DNA of 64,000 nucleotides from Tunturibacter empetritectus (GCF_040358985.1 NZ_CP132932.1:2666001-2730000); one strand, 5' to 3'. Counted from the stretch's first letter, positions 24,866 to 33,524 are shown. Notes: generated by a model from the sequence alone, not told the origin. Numbers and translations: made by a program.

Positions 24866-25864
24866 TTGGAATACGTAAATCTCGGCAAGACCGGCCTCAA
24901 AGTCTCCCGCATCACCCTCGGTTGCATGTCCTACGGAGTTCCTCCCGCCGGACCGTTGCGCCCCGGAAGCCACGCCTGGGCCCTCAATGAAGCCGAAAGC
25001 CAGCCCTTCTTCAAGCAGGCCCTAGACCTCGGCATCAACTTCTTCGACACCGCCAACATCTACACCGTAGGCTCCTCCGAAGAGCTTCTCGGCCGCTTCC
25101 TCAAGGCCAACACCAAACGCGAAGACACCGTCATCGCCACCAAGCTCTTCAACGCCATGCGCGACGACCCCAACGCCCGCGGCCTCTCCCGCAAGCAGAT
25201 CTTCTACGAACTCGATCAGAGTCTCCAGCGCCTCGGCACCGACTACATCGACCTCTACCAGATCCACCGCTGGGACTACGACACCCCCATCGAAGAGACC
25301 ATGGAAGCCCTCCATGATTGCGTCAAGTCCGGCAAGGTCCGCTACATCGGAGCCTCCTCCATGTACTCCTGGCAGTTCGCCAAGGCCCTCTACATCGCCG
25401 ACCTCCACGGCTGGACCCGCTTTGTCTCCATGCAGAACCACTACAACCTGCTCTACCGCGAAGAGGAGCGCGAGATGATGAGCCTCTGCCAGGCCGAAGG
25501 CATCGGCGTCATCCCCTGGAGCCCGCTGGCACGAGGCCGTCTAGCCCGAGCCTGGAACGCCGAGACCACTAAACGGAACGACACCGACCAGTTCGCCAAA
25601 GCCATCTACACCCCAACCGAAGAAGCCGACAAAAAGGTGATCGACCGCCTGGGAGAACTCGCCGAGAAACGAGGCATCTCCCGCGCCACCCTGGCCCTCG
25701 CCTGGATGCTCAGCAAGCCCTACATCACCTCGCCCATCGTAGGAGCCACCAAGCCGAACCACCTCACTGACGCCGCAGCCGCCCTCGAAGTCAAACTCAC
25801 GCCGGAAGAGATTACCTCCCTCGAAGAACCCTACATCCCCCACCCAGTCGTAGGCTTCAGTTAG
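24866..25864 (+). CDS. Aldo/keto reductase
   Basis: 332 residues, TIM barrel. The catalytic tetrad is Asp61, Tyr66, Lys93 and His134 (in FDTANIY, ATKLF and QIHRWD). The C-terminal half has IPWSPLARGRL and IVGATKPNHL, the NADPH-binding parts. Related to the potassium-channel beta-subunit/Gpr-like reductases that reduce aldehydes such as methylglyoxal; physiological substrate unknown. The TTG at 24866 is the start: AAGGAG (24855-24860) lies five bases before it. The frame continues upstream but that part is not AKR-like. Confidence 0.9.
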   Translation: MEYVNLGKTGLKVSRITLGCMSYGVPPAGPLRPGSHAWALNEAESQPFFKQALDLGINFFDTANIYTVGSSEELLGRFLKANTKREDTVIATKLFNAMRDDPNARGLSRKQIFYELDQSLQRLGTDYIDLYQIHRWDYDTPIEETMEALHDCVKSGKVRYIGASSMYSWQFAKALYIADLHGWTRFVSMQNHYNLLYREEEREMMSLCQAEGIGVIPWSPLARGRLARAWNAETTKRNDTDQFAKAIYTPTEEADKKVIDRLGELAEKRGISRATLALAWMLSKPYITSPIVGATKPNHLTDAAAALEVKLTPEEITSLEEPYIPHPVVGFS

Positions 25865-25872
25865 TCATGAAA

Positions 25873-25945
25873 CTCCCGACCAACGGGAGGGGTACACACG
25901 TCACGAAGTGACCGCCCCACGCGCAGTGGGCCCGTCCGGCAGGAC
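25873..25945. repeat. Family A palindromic element, copy 4
   Basis: CTCCCGACCAACGGGAG at the left (itself a small palindrome), TCACGAAGTGA in the middle, GCCCGTCCGGCAGGAC at the right. A degenerate second right end follows at 25955. Sits between the AKR gene and hisA. Confidence 0.75.
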
Positions 25946-25998
25946 ATAGTAGTACGCCCGTCCGGGCAGAACATGTAGAGAAAAAGAAAGAAGAAAGA

Positions 25999-26700
25999 AT
26001 GCTGATACCTTCAATCGACCTCATGGGCGGCCGCATCGTCCAGCTAGTCCAAGGCGAAAAGCTCAAACTAGCCTTCGACGACTTCGAGTACTGGATCGAG
26101 CGCTTCCGAAAGTACCCTCTGGTCCAACTCATCGACCTAGACGCCGCCATGCGTCTGGGCAACAACCGCGCCCTAATCGAGATGATCGCCAAGCGCCTGC
26201 CCTGTCAGGTAGGAGGCGGCCTCAAAACCGCCGAAGACGGCAAGCTCCTCCTCGAAGCCGGAGCCAAACGAGTCATCTACGGCTCCAGCCTCTTCCGCCC
26301 GGCTGAACCCGACCACATCCGCCGCCACAAGCTCATCTATCTCGAGTTTGCCGAAGGCCTCAAGTCCGCCCTCGGCGAAGAAGCCCTTGTCTTCAGCGTA
26401 GACACCAAGGCCGGAAGAGTCGCCGTCAAAGGCTGGAAAGACTCGGTAGACCTCACCCCCGAAGAAGCCATCACCTGGCTCGAAGACTACTGCGCCGCCT
26501 TTCTCTACACCCACGTAGACACCGAAGGCACCATGCAGGGCTTCCCCCTGGACGTAGCCGCGATCCTCAGAGCGTGCACCGCCAAACAGTTAATCGTAGC
26601 CGGAGGCATCAAAGAACAGAGCGAAATCGAAGCCTTAGACGCCATGGGAGTAGACGCAGTAGCCGGAATGGCCGTCTACTCCGGCGCGATGGAAGCATAG
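25999..26700 (+). CDS. hisA: Phosphoribosylformimino-5-aminoimidazole carboxamide ribotide isomerase (divergent HisA)
   Basis: 233 residues, TIM barrel. Converts ProFAR to PRFAR in the fourth step of histidine synthesis. The two catalytic acids are present: Asp7 (PSIDLMGG) and Asp135 (FSVDTKAGRVAVKGW). The phosphate-binding loop reads GGGLK where most HisA have GGGIR, and the second loop is YGSSLF, so this is a diverged member. It is not inside the his operon: it lies on the plus strand and converges with hisF. It could also act in tryptophan synthesis (PriA-like), but I cannot decide that here. The ATG at 25999 follows AAAGAAAGAAG, a weak site. Confidence 0.85.
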   Translation: MLIPSIDLMGGRIVQLVQGEKLKLAFDDFEYWIERFRKYPLVQLIDLDAAMRLGNNRALIEMIAKRLPCQVGGGLKTAEDGKLLLEAGAKRVIYGSSLFRPAEPDHIRRHKLIYLEFAEGLKSALGEEALVFSVDTKAGRVAVKGWKDSVDLTPEEAITWLEDYCAAFLYTHVDTEGTMQGFPLDVAAILRACTAKQLIVAGGIKEQSEIEALDAMGVDAVAGMAVYSGAMEA

Positions 26701-26710
26701 CAATCATCAT

Positions 26711-26846
26711 CCGACCAACGGGAGGACCAAGCGACCACCCGGGCAACGCAAGGTACACATCCCACGAAGTGGGCGCCGAATCGGGGTCCCCACAAACAGG
26801 TCTTCGTTTGTGGGGTGACTGAGCGTAGTGGGCCGTCCGGCAGGAC
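26711..26846. repeat. Family A palindromic element, copy 5 with an inserted hairpin
   Basis: CCGACCAACGGGAGGA at the left, CCCACGAAGTGGG replaces the usual middle block, and CCGTCCGGCAGGAC is at the right. An extra 10-bp hairpin CCCCACAAAC / GTTTGTGGGG (26788-26815) is inserted. It fills the gap between the convergent hisA and hisF genes. Confidence 0.75.
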
Positions 26847-26860
26847 AGAAGAGGTATTCC

Positions 26861-27634
26861 CTAGCAAGGGAGCCGAACCGGAACCCCAGCCCGCTGCAAC
26901 TCCGCCTTCAACTCCCGCGAATCGGTCACCCCGAAATGAAAGATACTAGCGGCAAGCGCCGCATCTGCCCGCCCTCGCCCGAACACCTCAACAAAGTGCC
27001 CCGCAGTCCCCGCCCCACCACTCGCAATCACCGGAATCTGCACCGCCCCACTCACCATCGCGGTCAACTCACAATCGAACCCACCCCGCATCCCATCGGT
27101 ATTCATCGAAGTTAGCAAAATCTCCCCCGCACCCCGCGACTCAGCCTCACGAACCCAATCCAAGACCCGCCGCCCCGTCGCCTTCCGCCCGCCACTCACA
27201 AAAACTTCTGCCTGCTCAATGCCAGCGCCTTCGATGCGACGAGCGTCAACAGCCACAATCACCGCCTGCGCTCCAAAGCTCCCGCCAATCTCCCCAATCA
27301 ACTCCGGCCGCGCGATAGCGCTGGAATTGATACTCACCTTGTCCGCACCCGCATCGAACACCGCCGCAGCATCCTCCGCACTTCGAATCCCGCCACCGAC
27401 CGTAAACGGCACAAACAGCGCCGCAGCCGTCCGCTTTACCGTATCGAGCAGTGTCCCTCGCCCCTCATGCGTCGCCGTAATATCCAGCAGCACAATCTCA
27501 TCCGCTCCCGCCGCAGCATGACGATGCGCCAGCTCCGCTGGGTCCCCCGCATCGACGATGTCCACAAACTGCACACCCTTCACTACGCGTCCGTCGCGCA
27601 CATCGAGACAAGCAATAATCCGCTTCGTCAGCAT
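26861..27634 (-). CDS. hisF: Imidazole glycerol phosphate synthase, cyclase subunit
   Basis: 257 residues. HisF closes the imidazole ring using ammonia made by HisH. Both catalytic Asp residues are present: Asp11 (ACLDVRDG) and Asp130 (VAVDARR), and the barrel phosphate motif [11 protein letters not shown] is intact, as is [15 protein letters not shown]. It is the last gene of the minus-strand his operon, starting three bases after the lipoyl-like orf. Its end is 14 bases from a family A element. Confidence 0.96.
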   Translation of the reverse strand: MLTKRIIACLDVRDGRVVKGVQFVDIVDAGDPAELAHRHAAAGADEIVLLDITATHEGRGTLLDTVKRTAAALFVPFTVGGGIRSAEDAAAVFDAGADKVSINSSAIARPELIGEIGGSFGAQAVIVAVDARRIEGAGIEQAEVFVSGGRKATGRRVLDWVREAESRGAGEILLTSMNTDGMRGGFDCELTAMVSGAVQIPVIASGGAGTAGHFVEVFGRGRADAALAASIFHFGVTDSRELKAELQRAGVPVRLPC

Positions 27635-27637
27635 CGT

Positions 27638-27919
27638 CTATCCCAACCTCATCGGCGCAGCCGCTGGCACCGCCACCAACTCGCCCTCACAAACGATCCT
27701 GGCCAATGAGTCCCCATTCTCGATCACCGCACCATGCTCCACAAACCACTCCACCAGCAAACCCTGCCGCGGCGCGGGCACATGGAACTCCATACCCCCA
27801 TCCGTCAGAGTACAAACCGCCTGTCCCGTCCCGACAAGCGATCCCGCCGGCACCAGCTGCTGCACAAACGTATAAGAAGGTTCTTCCGCCGCAATCTTCA
27901 ACTCATACAAAAAAGGCAT
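27638..27919 (-). CDS. Lipoyl/biotinyl-domain-like protein without the modified lysine
   Basis: 93 residues forming a single domain like the biotinyl/lipoyl attachment fold: VPAGSLVGTGQAVCTLTD, then VPAPRQGLLVEWFVEHGAVIENGDSLARI. At the hairpin turn where biotin or lipoate carriers have the conserved Lys, the sequence is LTDGGMEFHV with Gly, so it cannot be modified in the usual way. It sits between hisH and hisF, with three-base gaps on each side, so it is translated as part of the his operon. Neither gene is part of known histidine synthesis. Function unknown; it may aid HisH-HisF, or may simply be hitch-hiking. Confidence 0.72.
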   Translation of the reverse strand: MPFLYELKIAAEEPSYTFVQQLVPAGSLVGTGQAVCTLTDGGMEFHVPAPRQGLLVEWFVEHGAVIENGDSLARIVCEGELVAVPAAAPMRLG

Positions 27920-27922
27920 AAT

Positions 27923-28534
27923 TCACAACTCCACAAAGTTCTTCAAAACCTGTAATCCCACTGCGCTAGACTTCTCGGGATGAAACTGCACGCCCATCAC
28001 ATTGTCTTTTTCGACCACCGCCGTAAACGTCCCGCCATATTCTGTAACTGCAGCAGTTGCATGAATCACTGGAGCACGCCACGAGTGAGTGTAGTAAACA
28101 AAACCACCACGCTCAACCCCGCGCAGCAATCTTGAACCAGCGCTCAACCTCTCCAGCGAGTTCCACCCAACATGCGGCGACTTCAACTCAACACCCTCAA
28201 ACTGAGGAGGGAACCGCTCACACATCCCCGCAAAGTGTCCCAACCCAGCCGCCCCCGGAGCCTCGGTTGATCCCTCAAACAGCCACTGCAACCCAACACA
28301 TATCCCCAGGAACCACGCACCTTTAGCAATCCTGTCCCGCACCGCGTCTTTCAATCCAAGTTCGCGCAACAGGGAAGTAGCCTGAAAGTGTCCGACCCCT
28401 GGCAGTATCACCTTTGCCGCTCCGCGCACCACTGCAGGATCCTGAGTCACCACCATGTCGCGCGCGCCAAGGTAGTTCAGCGTCTTCACCACGCTGGCCA
28501 GGTTTCCCGCTTTGTAATCGATAATCGCAATCAT
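27923..28534 (-). CDS. hisH: Imidazole glycerol phosphate synthase, glutaminase subunit
   Basis: 203 residues, class I glutamine amidotransferase. The catalytic triad is Cys79 (GICVGLQ), His185 and Glu187 (FHPEKS). It supplies ammonia to HisF through a channel between the subunits. The oxyanion strand PGVGHFQ is present. It lies 42 bases after hisB and three bases before the lipoyl-like orf. Confidence 0.96.
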   Translation of the reverse strand: MIAIIDYKAGNLASVVKTLNYLGARDMVVTQDPAVVRGAAKVILPGVGHFQATSLLRELGLKDAVRDRIAKGAWFLGICVGLQWLFEGSTEAPGAAGLGHFAGMCERFPPQFEGVELKSPHVGWNSLERLSAGSRLLRGVERGGFVYYTHSWRAPVIHATAAVTEYGGTFTAVVEKDNVMGVQFHPEKSSAVGLQVLKNFVEL

Positions 28535-28576
28535 GACAGAGCCTTACTTGCCCATTTCTCATGGGTAAACACAAAA

Positions 28577-29176
28577 TCAAAGCAGTCCCTTGGTACTCGG
28601 TAACATCTCTCTCATCCGCTCATCTCGCGAACAAGCTCCGCGCAACGCCCGTGCGAACGCTTTAAAGATCGCCTCGATCTTGTGATGATTGCTGCGTCCA
28701 TACATCGTCTTCACATGAACGTTTGCCTTCGCCCCACGAGCGAATCCATCAAAGAAATCGGCCAGCAACTCGCTCTGGAAATCTCCGACTAAACGAACTT
28801 TCACTTTATCGTCGACAACATAAGCAACTCGTCCACTAAGATCCACCGCCGCGACAGCTAGCGTCTCATCCATAGCCATCACAAAGTATCCGGCGCGCAT
28901 GATGCCTTTCTTATCGCCCAGTGCTTTGCCAAAAGCCTCCCCCAAAGCAATCCCCACATCTTCCACAGTATGATGCTGGTCGACATCGAGATCGCCTGTG
29001 CACTTTAGCGTCAGGTCGAACCCCCCATGGCGTGTAAATAACTCCAGCATGTGGTCAAAAAAACGAATCCCTGTCGACACCTTGTACACGCCCTGTCCAT
29101 CGACGACGAGCTCCAACGCAATCTGCGTCTCGTTCGTATCTCGTTTTACCGTCGCCGTCCGAATGCGCTCCGCCAT
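28577..29176 (-). CDS. hisB: Imidazoleglycerol-phosphate dehydratase
   Basis: 199 residues, monofunctional IGPD; the N-terminal phosphatase half of the enteric bifunctional HisB is absent, so histidinol-phosphate phosphatase must be encoded elsewhere. The two metal-binding repeats are present, [12 protein letters not shown] and [16 protein letters not shown]. The start is placed at the ATG at 29176, overlapping the hisC stop by one base; a GTG one codon upstream has GGAG at a similar distance. Part of the his operon. Confidence 0.95.
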   Translation of the reverse strand: MAERIRTATVKRDTNETQIALELVVDGQGVYKVSTGIRFFDHMLELFTRHGGFDLTLKCTGDLDVDQHHTVEDVGIALGEAFGKALGDKKGIMRAGYFVMAMDETLAVAAVDLSGRVAYVVDDKVKVRLVGDFQSELLADFFDGFARGAKANVHVKTMYGRSNHHKIEAIFKAFARALRGACSRDERMREMLPSTKGLL

Positions 29177-30333
29177 CACTCAAACTCCCTATCTTCACTG
29201 CCGACTTGCTGACTCGCCGACTCGCTCGCCTGCTCCTTCTTCCATCCAATCTCCTGCAGCGAGGCCTTCAGCGCCGCCAGTCCAAGCGTTACGTGGTCTT
29301 CGACCCCGATAGTGATACGCACAAAACCCACACATCCAGGATCAGTAGATCGATCGCGCAATAGAACACCGTGCCTTCTCATCGCGTCCACCAGCACCGC
29401 ATGCCTTGGCCCAATATTCATCAAGACAAAGTTCGCATGACTGGGAAAGAAGGGAACCCCCAGCTCTCGCAGCCCTTCCATCATGCGCTCTCGGCCGGCA
29501 CGAACTTGCTCGGCATACCAGGAAAGGTATCCCTCGTCGGCAATCGCAGCCGGCAGACAAGCCAGCGCTACTCCATTCACGTTGTACGGAGAAGACACCT
29601 TCCGCACACTCTTTAGAAGCTCTGCATTCCCAGCCAACATGCCAACGCGCAGATTCGCCAGTCCATAAGCCTTTGAAAACGTCCTGGCCACGATCAGATT
29701 CGGCACCGTCACCAGATCTTCCATCGTCGATTCGCCGTGAAAGTGATAGTAAGCTTCATCAACCATCACTACAGCCTGAGGCGCCGCAGCGGCGATCGCC
29801 AGTAGGTTCCCCCTGCTCACTGCAGCACCCGTCGGGTTGTTCGGAGAAGCAACGATAATCAGCTTTGTCTTCTCCGTAATGGCGGATATAAATCGCTGGA
29901 ATGGAAACTCCATCGTCGCATCTGCCTGCACCTTTCGCAGATGAGGCGTCATCATTTTGATGCTCACGTCATACATAAAAAACGTTGGAGTGGCAATCAG
30001 CGCTTCGTCATCCGCCTCGAGAAACGCCACACACATCAGGTGAATCGCCTCATCGACGCCGTTCGTCAGTAGCACCTCTTCCGTTTTCAATCCGAAGTGC
30101 GTCGCGACAATTCTTTCCACCGGCTCCCTTTCGGGATATTTCGTCAGTCCCTCCGCCGTCAGCGCCAACAACGTCTCCATCACACGCGGCGAGGGAGCGA
30201 ATGTGTTCTCGTTAAAGTCCAGGCGTAAAGCATCCCGTCCAGCGAGTGGCGGGTGATACTCCGGCATCTCTAATACTGCTTTACGCGGCTGAACAATATT
30301 TTTATCTGTAACCATATCGGTAGCAAGACTCAT
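29176..30333 (-). CDS. hisC: Histidinol-phosphate aminotransferase
   Basis: 385 residues, PLP-dependent aminotransferase of class I/II. The PLP lysine lies in [15 protein letters not shown] and the Asn-Pro-Thr motif in [13 protein letters not shown]. The N-terminal substrate element [16 protein letters not shown] is typical of HisC. Converts imidazole acetol phosphate to histidinol phosphate. Overlaps the end of hisD by four bases (ATGA) and hisB by one base, evidence of tight translational coupling. The C-terminal 20 residues are an unusual acidic tail ([18 protein letters not shown]). Confidence 0.95.
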   Translation of the reverse strand: MSLATDMVTDKNIVQPRKAVLEMPEYHPPLAGRDALRLDFNENTFAPSPRVMETLLALTAEGLTKYPEREPVERIVATHFGLKTEEVLLTNGVDEAIHLMCVAFLEADDEALIATPTFFMYDVSIKMMTPHLRKVQADATMEFPFQRFISAITEKTKLIIVASPNNPTGAAVSRGNLLAIAAAAPQAVVMVDEAYYHFHGESTMEDLVTVPNLIVARTFSKAYGLANLRVGMLAGNAELLKSVRKVSSPYNVNGVALACLPAAIADEGYLSWYAEQVRAGRERMMEGLRELGVPFFPSHANFVLMNIGPRHAVLVDAMRRHGVLLRDRSTDPGCVGFVRITIGVEDHVTLGLAALKASLQEIGWKKEQASESASQQVGSEDREFE

Positions 30334-31589
30334 CTCATCCTCACCAGCACGCTCTCTGCATGCCCTTTCAGTCCCTCAGCTTCAGCTAGCGCAACTGCAT
30401 GGGGTCCCATCTTCTTTAACCCCGCTTTCGTGTACTGCTGAACCGTAATCACTTTTACAAGATCCATCACACTCAAGCCTCCCCGGATTCGTCCGTAGCG
30501 TCCTGTAGGTAACACATGATTAGGGCCAGAGACATAATCTCCCATCGATTGCGGCGTGTACTCGCCAACAAAGATGGACCCAGCGTTGCGAACCCACTTC
30601 AGATCAGTCTCCGAGTCAACACTCAGATGTTCCGGTGCGAGCCGATTTGTCAGCTCTTGCGCATCGCGAACCGAAGATGTTACAAATATGCATCCCCGCG
30701 CCGCCAAGGACTGCTTTGCGATGGAATTGCTGCGCGCTCGCAGCTTCACCTCAACTGCAACCCTCTTGGCCAAAGCTTCTTTACTCGTGATCAGGACCGC
30801 CAGCGTCTCCGTGTCGTGCTCTGCCTGAGCAACTAGATCTGCCGCGATCCCCTCTGCGTCCCCAGATTCACTCGTCACTACAATCTCCGTTGGGCCCGCC
30901 GGCATATCGATCCCGCACTCATCCGAAACCAACACCTTCGCCGCCGTCACATACAGATTTCCCGGTCCAACGATCTTGTCGACGCGCTCAATCGCAGCCG
31001 TGCCATAAGCCATCGCCGCAATCGCCTGCGCCCCGCCAACTCGATAAAGCTCCGTCACCCCAGCCAGCCAAGCCGCAGCCATCGTCTCTTTTGCAGGCTT
31101 CGGCGAGCACACCACAATCCGTTCCACCCCCGCGACCTGTGAGGGGATCACCGTCATCAACAACGTCGAAGGCAGCGGATAGCGTCCCCCTGGCACGTAG
31201 CAACCAACGCTGCCCAGCGGCCGCACAATCTGTCCCGTCCTGACTCCATCTACTGGAGAGATCGTCCACTCCCGGGGCAACTGCGCCTCGGCGAACGCCA
31301 GAATATTTCCCCGCGCCACCATCATCGCCGCTTGCAGCGCTGGCGCAGTCGAATCCCATGCAGCCTTCATCTCATCACGAGACACCAGCAGCGACTGACC
31401 CTTTGCAAGCCCATCAAACTCCGCAGCGTACTTCAGTAAAGCTCGATCGCCCCCCCTACGCACCGCTGCGAGAATGCGTCGCACCACCGGCTCCACCCGC
31501 GCCGTATTCACAGCGCCTCGTCGTTCCAGCGACTCAATTAACGCATCCGCCGCAGCTTTGCCACGGCCAAAGGTCCTTACCAGCTTCAT
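30330..31589 (-). CDS. hisD: Histidinol dehydrogenase
   Basis: 419 residues. Catalyses the last two NAD-dependent oxidations to histidine. The characteristic blocks GCYVPGGRYPLPSTLLM, VDKIVGPGNLYV, IDMPAGPTE and SGPNHVLPT are present, along with the zinc-ligand region QAEHD. I start it at the ATG at 31589 because CTGGAG lies nine bases upstream; an upstream frame adds nine residues without support. It follows hisG by 47 bases and overlaps hisC by four. Confidence 0.96.
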   Translation of the reverse strand: MKLVRTFGRGKAAADALIESLERRGAVNTARVEPVVRRILAAVRRGGDRALLKYAAEFDGLAKGQSLLVSRDEMKAAWDSTAPALQAAMMVARGNILAFAEAQLPREWTISPVDGVRTGQIVRPLGSVGCYVPGGRYPLPSTLLMTVIPSQVAGVERIVVCSPKPAKETMAAAWLAGVTELYRVGGAQAIAAMAYGTAAIERVDKIVGPGNLYVTAAKVLVSDECGIDMPAGPTEIVVTSESGDAEGIAADLVAQAEHDTETLAVLITSKEALAKRVAVEVKLRARSNSIAKQSLAARGCIFVTSSVRDAQELTNRLAPEHLSVDSETDLKWVRNAGSIFVGEYTPQSMGDYVSGPNHVLPTGRYGRIRGGLSVMDLVKVITVQQYTKAGLKKMGPHAVALAEAEGLKGHAESVLVRMR

Positions 31590-31636
31590 CACGCAACTCC
31601 AGAGACAAATCACTACCGAAACCAGGAACGATCTTC

Positions 31637-32518
31637 TTACAACACAACCTTACTCAGCGGATACTCAACAATTCCAGTAGCTCCCGCAGCCTTCAGCTTC
31701 GGAATCACCTCGCGAACCAACGCTTCATCCAAAATCGTATTCAGCGCAACCCACTCCTGATCGCTCAGCTGCGACACTGTCGGCGAATTCAACGCAGGTA
31801 ATTCACCTACGATCTTCTCCAGATCAGCCTTTCGCGCATTCAGCATCAAACCGACCCGTCCCTGCGCAGCAATCGCTGCATTCAGCATCAGCGAGATATT
31901 CTCAATCTTCTCCCGCTTCCACGCATCTTTGTACGCCGTCTTATTCGCAATCAACTGCGTCTCGCTCTCCATCAGCGTCTCGATAATCCTCAGCCGGTTC
32001 GCCCGCAGCGACGAACCCGTCTCTGTCACCTCCACAATTGCATCCGCCAGCGTAGGAGGCTTCACTTCCGTCGCCCCCCAGCTAAACTCCACCGTCACCG
32101 GTATCTTCTTTTCGGCAAAGTAGCGCTTCGTAAACTCAACCAGCTCCGTAGCAATAATCTTGCCCGCCAGATCCTCCGGCTTCTGGAACGGCGAATCCTC
32201 TGGCACCGCCAGCACCCACTTCACCTTCTGCCGGCTTTGCTTCGAGTACGTCAGACTCGTGACATACTTCACGTCGGTCTCATTCTCAAGCACCCAGTCG
32301 TTGCCCGTCAGTCCAGCATCGAGCGCCCCATGCTCCACGTACCGCGCCATCTCCTGTGCCCGCACCAGCATGCACTCAATCTCCGCGTCGTCGATAGAAG
32401 GGAAGTAGCTCCTCCCGTTCGCGAAGATCCGCCAACCAGCCCGCTCAAACAGGGCAATCGTCGCATCCTGCAAACTGCCCTTCGGAATTCCCAGCTTCAG
32501 TCGCTTCGTCTCGCTCAC
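31637..32518 (-). CDS. hisG: ATP phosphoribosyltransferase, long form
   Basis: 293 residues, the long HisG form with a C-terminal ACT-like regulatory domain and no need for HisZ. It catalyses the first step of the pathway and is normally inhibited by histidine. The ATP/PRPP part includes [13 protein letters not shown] and the PRPP-loop region [15 protein letters not shown]. The start is GTG at 32518, which overlaps the hisI stop by four bases (GTGA) with GGAGG four bases upstream. Confidence 0.95.
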   Translation of the reverse strand: MSETKRLKLGIPKGSLQDATIALFERAGWRIFANGRSYFPSIDDAEIECMLVRAQEMARYVEHGALDAGLTGNDWVLENETDVKYVTSLTYSKQSRQKVKWVLAVPEDSPFQKPEDLAGKIIATELVEFTKRYFAEKKIPVTVEFSWGATEVKPPTLADAIVEVTETGSSLRANRLRIIETLMESETQLIANKTAYKDAWKREKIENISLMLNAAIAAQGRVGLMLNARKADLEKIVGELPALNSPTVSQLSDQEWVALNTILDEALVREVIPKLKAAGATGIVEYPLSKVVL

Positions 32519-32844
32519 TTCGCCTCCATTGCAATATTCTTCGTAAAGCAGCTCACCGTACCCTCGTGACAAACCAGCCCATCCCCTTCCACTTGCACCT
32601 TGAATAGCAGCGCATCGTTGTCACAGTCGGTCGAGGCTTCAATCACCCGCAGCCGATTGCCGCTCGTCTCGCCCTTCATCCAAAGCTTCTGCCGAGTCCG
32701 GCTCCAGAATGTGACAAACCCGCTCTCAAGCGTCTTCACGTAGCTCATCTCATTCAAAAAACCGAGCATTAGCATCTCCCCGGTCTTCGCATCCTGAACA
32801 ATCCCCGGAACCAGCCCATCCATCTTTGCAAAATCTATCCTCAC
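32515..32844 (-). CDS. hisI: Phosphoribosyl-AMP cyclohydrolase
   Basis: About 109 residues, the single-domain PRA-CH; the HisE part that enterics have fused is absent and no separate hisE is visible. Metal and substrate motifs are [21 protein letters not shown] and CHEGTVSCF. The start is chosen at GTG 32844 because AAAGGA lies upstream; a GTG at 32892 would add 16 residues but would start close to the attenuator terminator. First structural gene of the operon. Confidence 0.92.
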   Translation of the reverse strand: MRIDFAKMDGLVPGIVQDAKTGEMLMLGFLNEMSYVKTLESGFVTFWSRTRQKLWMKGETSGNRLRVIEASTDCDNDALLFKVQVEGDGLVCHEGTVSCFTKNIAMEAK

Positions 32845-32897
32845 GGTATCGATCCTTTCTGTCTTCCTTGATGCATTCCCTGGCCGCGCCACGCAAC

Positions 32898-32932
32898 AAA
32901 AAAGCCCGCTCGCGATATGCGCGTCAGCGGGC
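32898..32932 (-). terminator. Attenuator terminator of the his operon
   Basis: On the minus strand the stem GCCCGCT / AGCGGGC (with inner CGCG/CGCG) is followed by a run of six T. It lies 54 bases before the hisI start and about 27 bases after the leader-peptide stop, so it can only end transcription of the leader. Its 5' arm (minus-strand CCGCTGACGCGC, 32919-32930) pairs with the upstream segment at 32982-32993. Confidence 0.88.
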
Positions 32933-32958
32933 CTTTCGAAATCCTTAGTAAGCGTTCG

Positions 32959-33042
32959 TTACTTCGCCACTCCGGACATAGCCGCCAACACGCTCTCTGC
33001 GTGATGATGCGAATGGCCGTGATGGAGGTGCAACCTGCTCAT
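32959..33042 (-). CDS. hisL: His operon leader peptide (attenuation)
   Basis: 27-codon frame, ATG at 33042, TAA at 32959-32961. Residues 5-14 are HLHHGHSHHH: seven His codons in ten. It sits between the promoter and the attenuator terminator, upstream of hisI, as expected for a ribosome-stalling leader. GGGAG directly precedes the ATG with no spacer, and the predicted start of transcription is only two to five bases upstream, so it may be translated as a leaderless mRNA. The peptide itself needs no function. Very unlikely by chance given the position. Confidence 0.85.
   Translation of the reverse strand: MSRLHLHHGHSHHHAESVLAAMSGVAK
32982..32993 (-). promoter_or_regulatory. Antiterminator segment of the his attenuator
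   Basis: Minus-strand GCGTGTTGGCGG can form 12 successive pairs (nine Watson-Crick, three G-U) with CCGCTGACGCGC of the terminator. Its first five bases also pair with CACGC, which contains the last His codon, giving the alternative 1:2 hairpin (loop AGAGA). This is the arrangement expected for ribosome-controlled attenuation. Confidence 0.75.
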
Positions 33043-33051
33043 CTCCCATTC

Positions 33052-33080
33052 AGGGTAGCGTTCAAGCCCAGAGAAGTCAA
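33052..33080 (-). promoter_or_regulatory. Predicted his operon promoter
   Basis: Minus-strand TTGACT (33075-33080) and TACCCT (33052-33057) with a 17-base spacer. GGTTTGACTTCTC occurs twice (33071-33083 and 33087-33099), 16 bases apart; the downstream copy supplies the -35 element. The second copy could be a regulator-binding repeat. Confidence 0.5.
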
Positions 33081-33215
33081 ACCTTGGAGAAGTCAAACCG
33101 CACCAGCCCGACCGTAGCTTTAAAGTCAGCTCCCGAAACTTGTCCGTTGACGCAGCCCGTACACTCTCGTACTCTTCCGCTGTAAAGCATTCAGCCCAAA
33201 GTAGGAGATTCCAAG

Positions 33216-33524
33216 ATGCTCAATCTGCGCCACAAACTTCTCGCCGCAGCACTATTGCTCTCCGTCGCCCCGATTTTCTCGGTCGCCCAGGGATCCAAAG
33301 CAGGCACACCCGCCGCAGCCGCAGCCACGGCACCGCTGGACATCAACACCGCCACCGCCGACCAACTCAAGGCCTTCCCGGGTATTGGCGATGCCTACTC
33401 CAAGCGCATCATCGACGGCCGCCCCTACACCGCAAAGAATCAGCTCGTCACCAAGGGCGTCCTCCCGCAGGCCACCTACAACAAGATCAAGGACCAGATC
33501 ATCGCCAGCCACCCCAAGAAATAG
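33216..33524 (+). CDS. Exported helix-hairpin-helix (ComEA-like) protein
   Basis: 102 residues. Signal peptide (LLAAALLLSVAPIFSVAQG), an Ala-rich linker, then one HhH domain: LDINTATADQLKAFPGIGDAYSKRI (here split) and GRPYTAKNQLVTKGVLPQATYNKIK. ComEA proteins bind incoming DNA in the periplasm during transformation, but short stand-alone versions are common in non-competent bacteria and their role is unclear. AGGAG lies nine bases before the ATG. A hairpin terminator follows at 33550. Divergent from the his operon leader. Confidence 0.85.
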   Translation: MLNLRHKLLAAALLLSVAPIFSVAQGSKAGTPAAAAATAPLDINTATADQLKAFPGIGDAYSKRIIDGRPYTAKNQLVTKGVLPQATYNKIKDQIIASHPKK

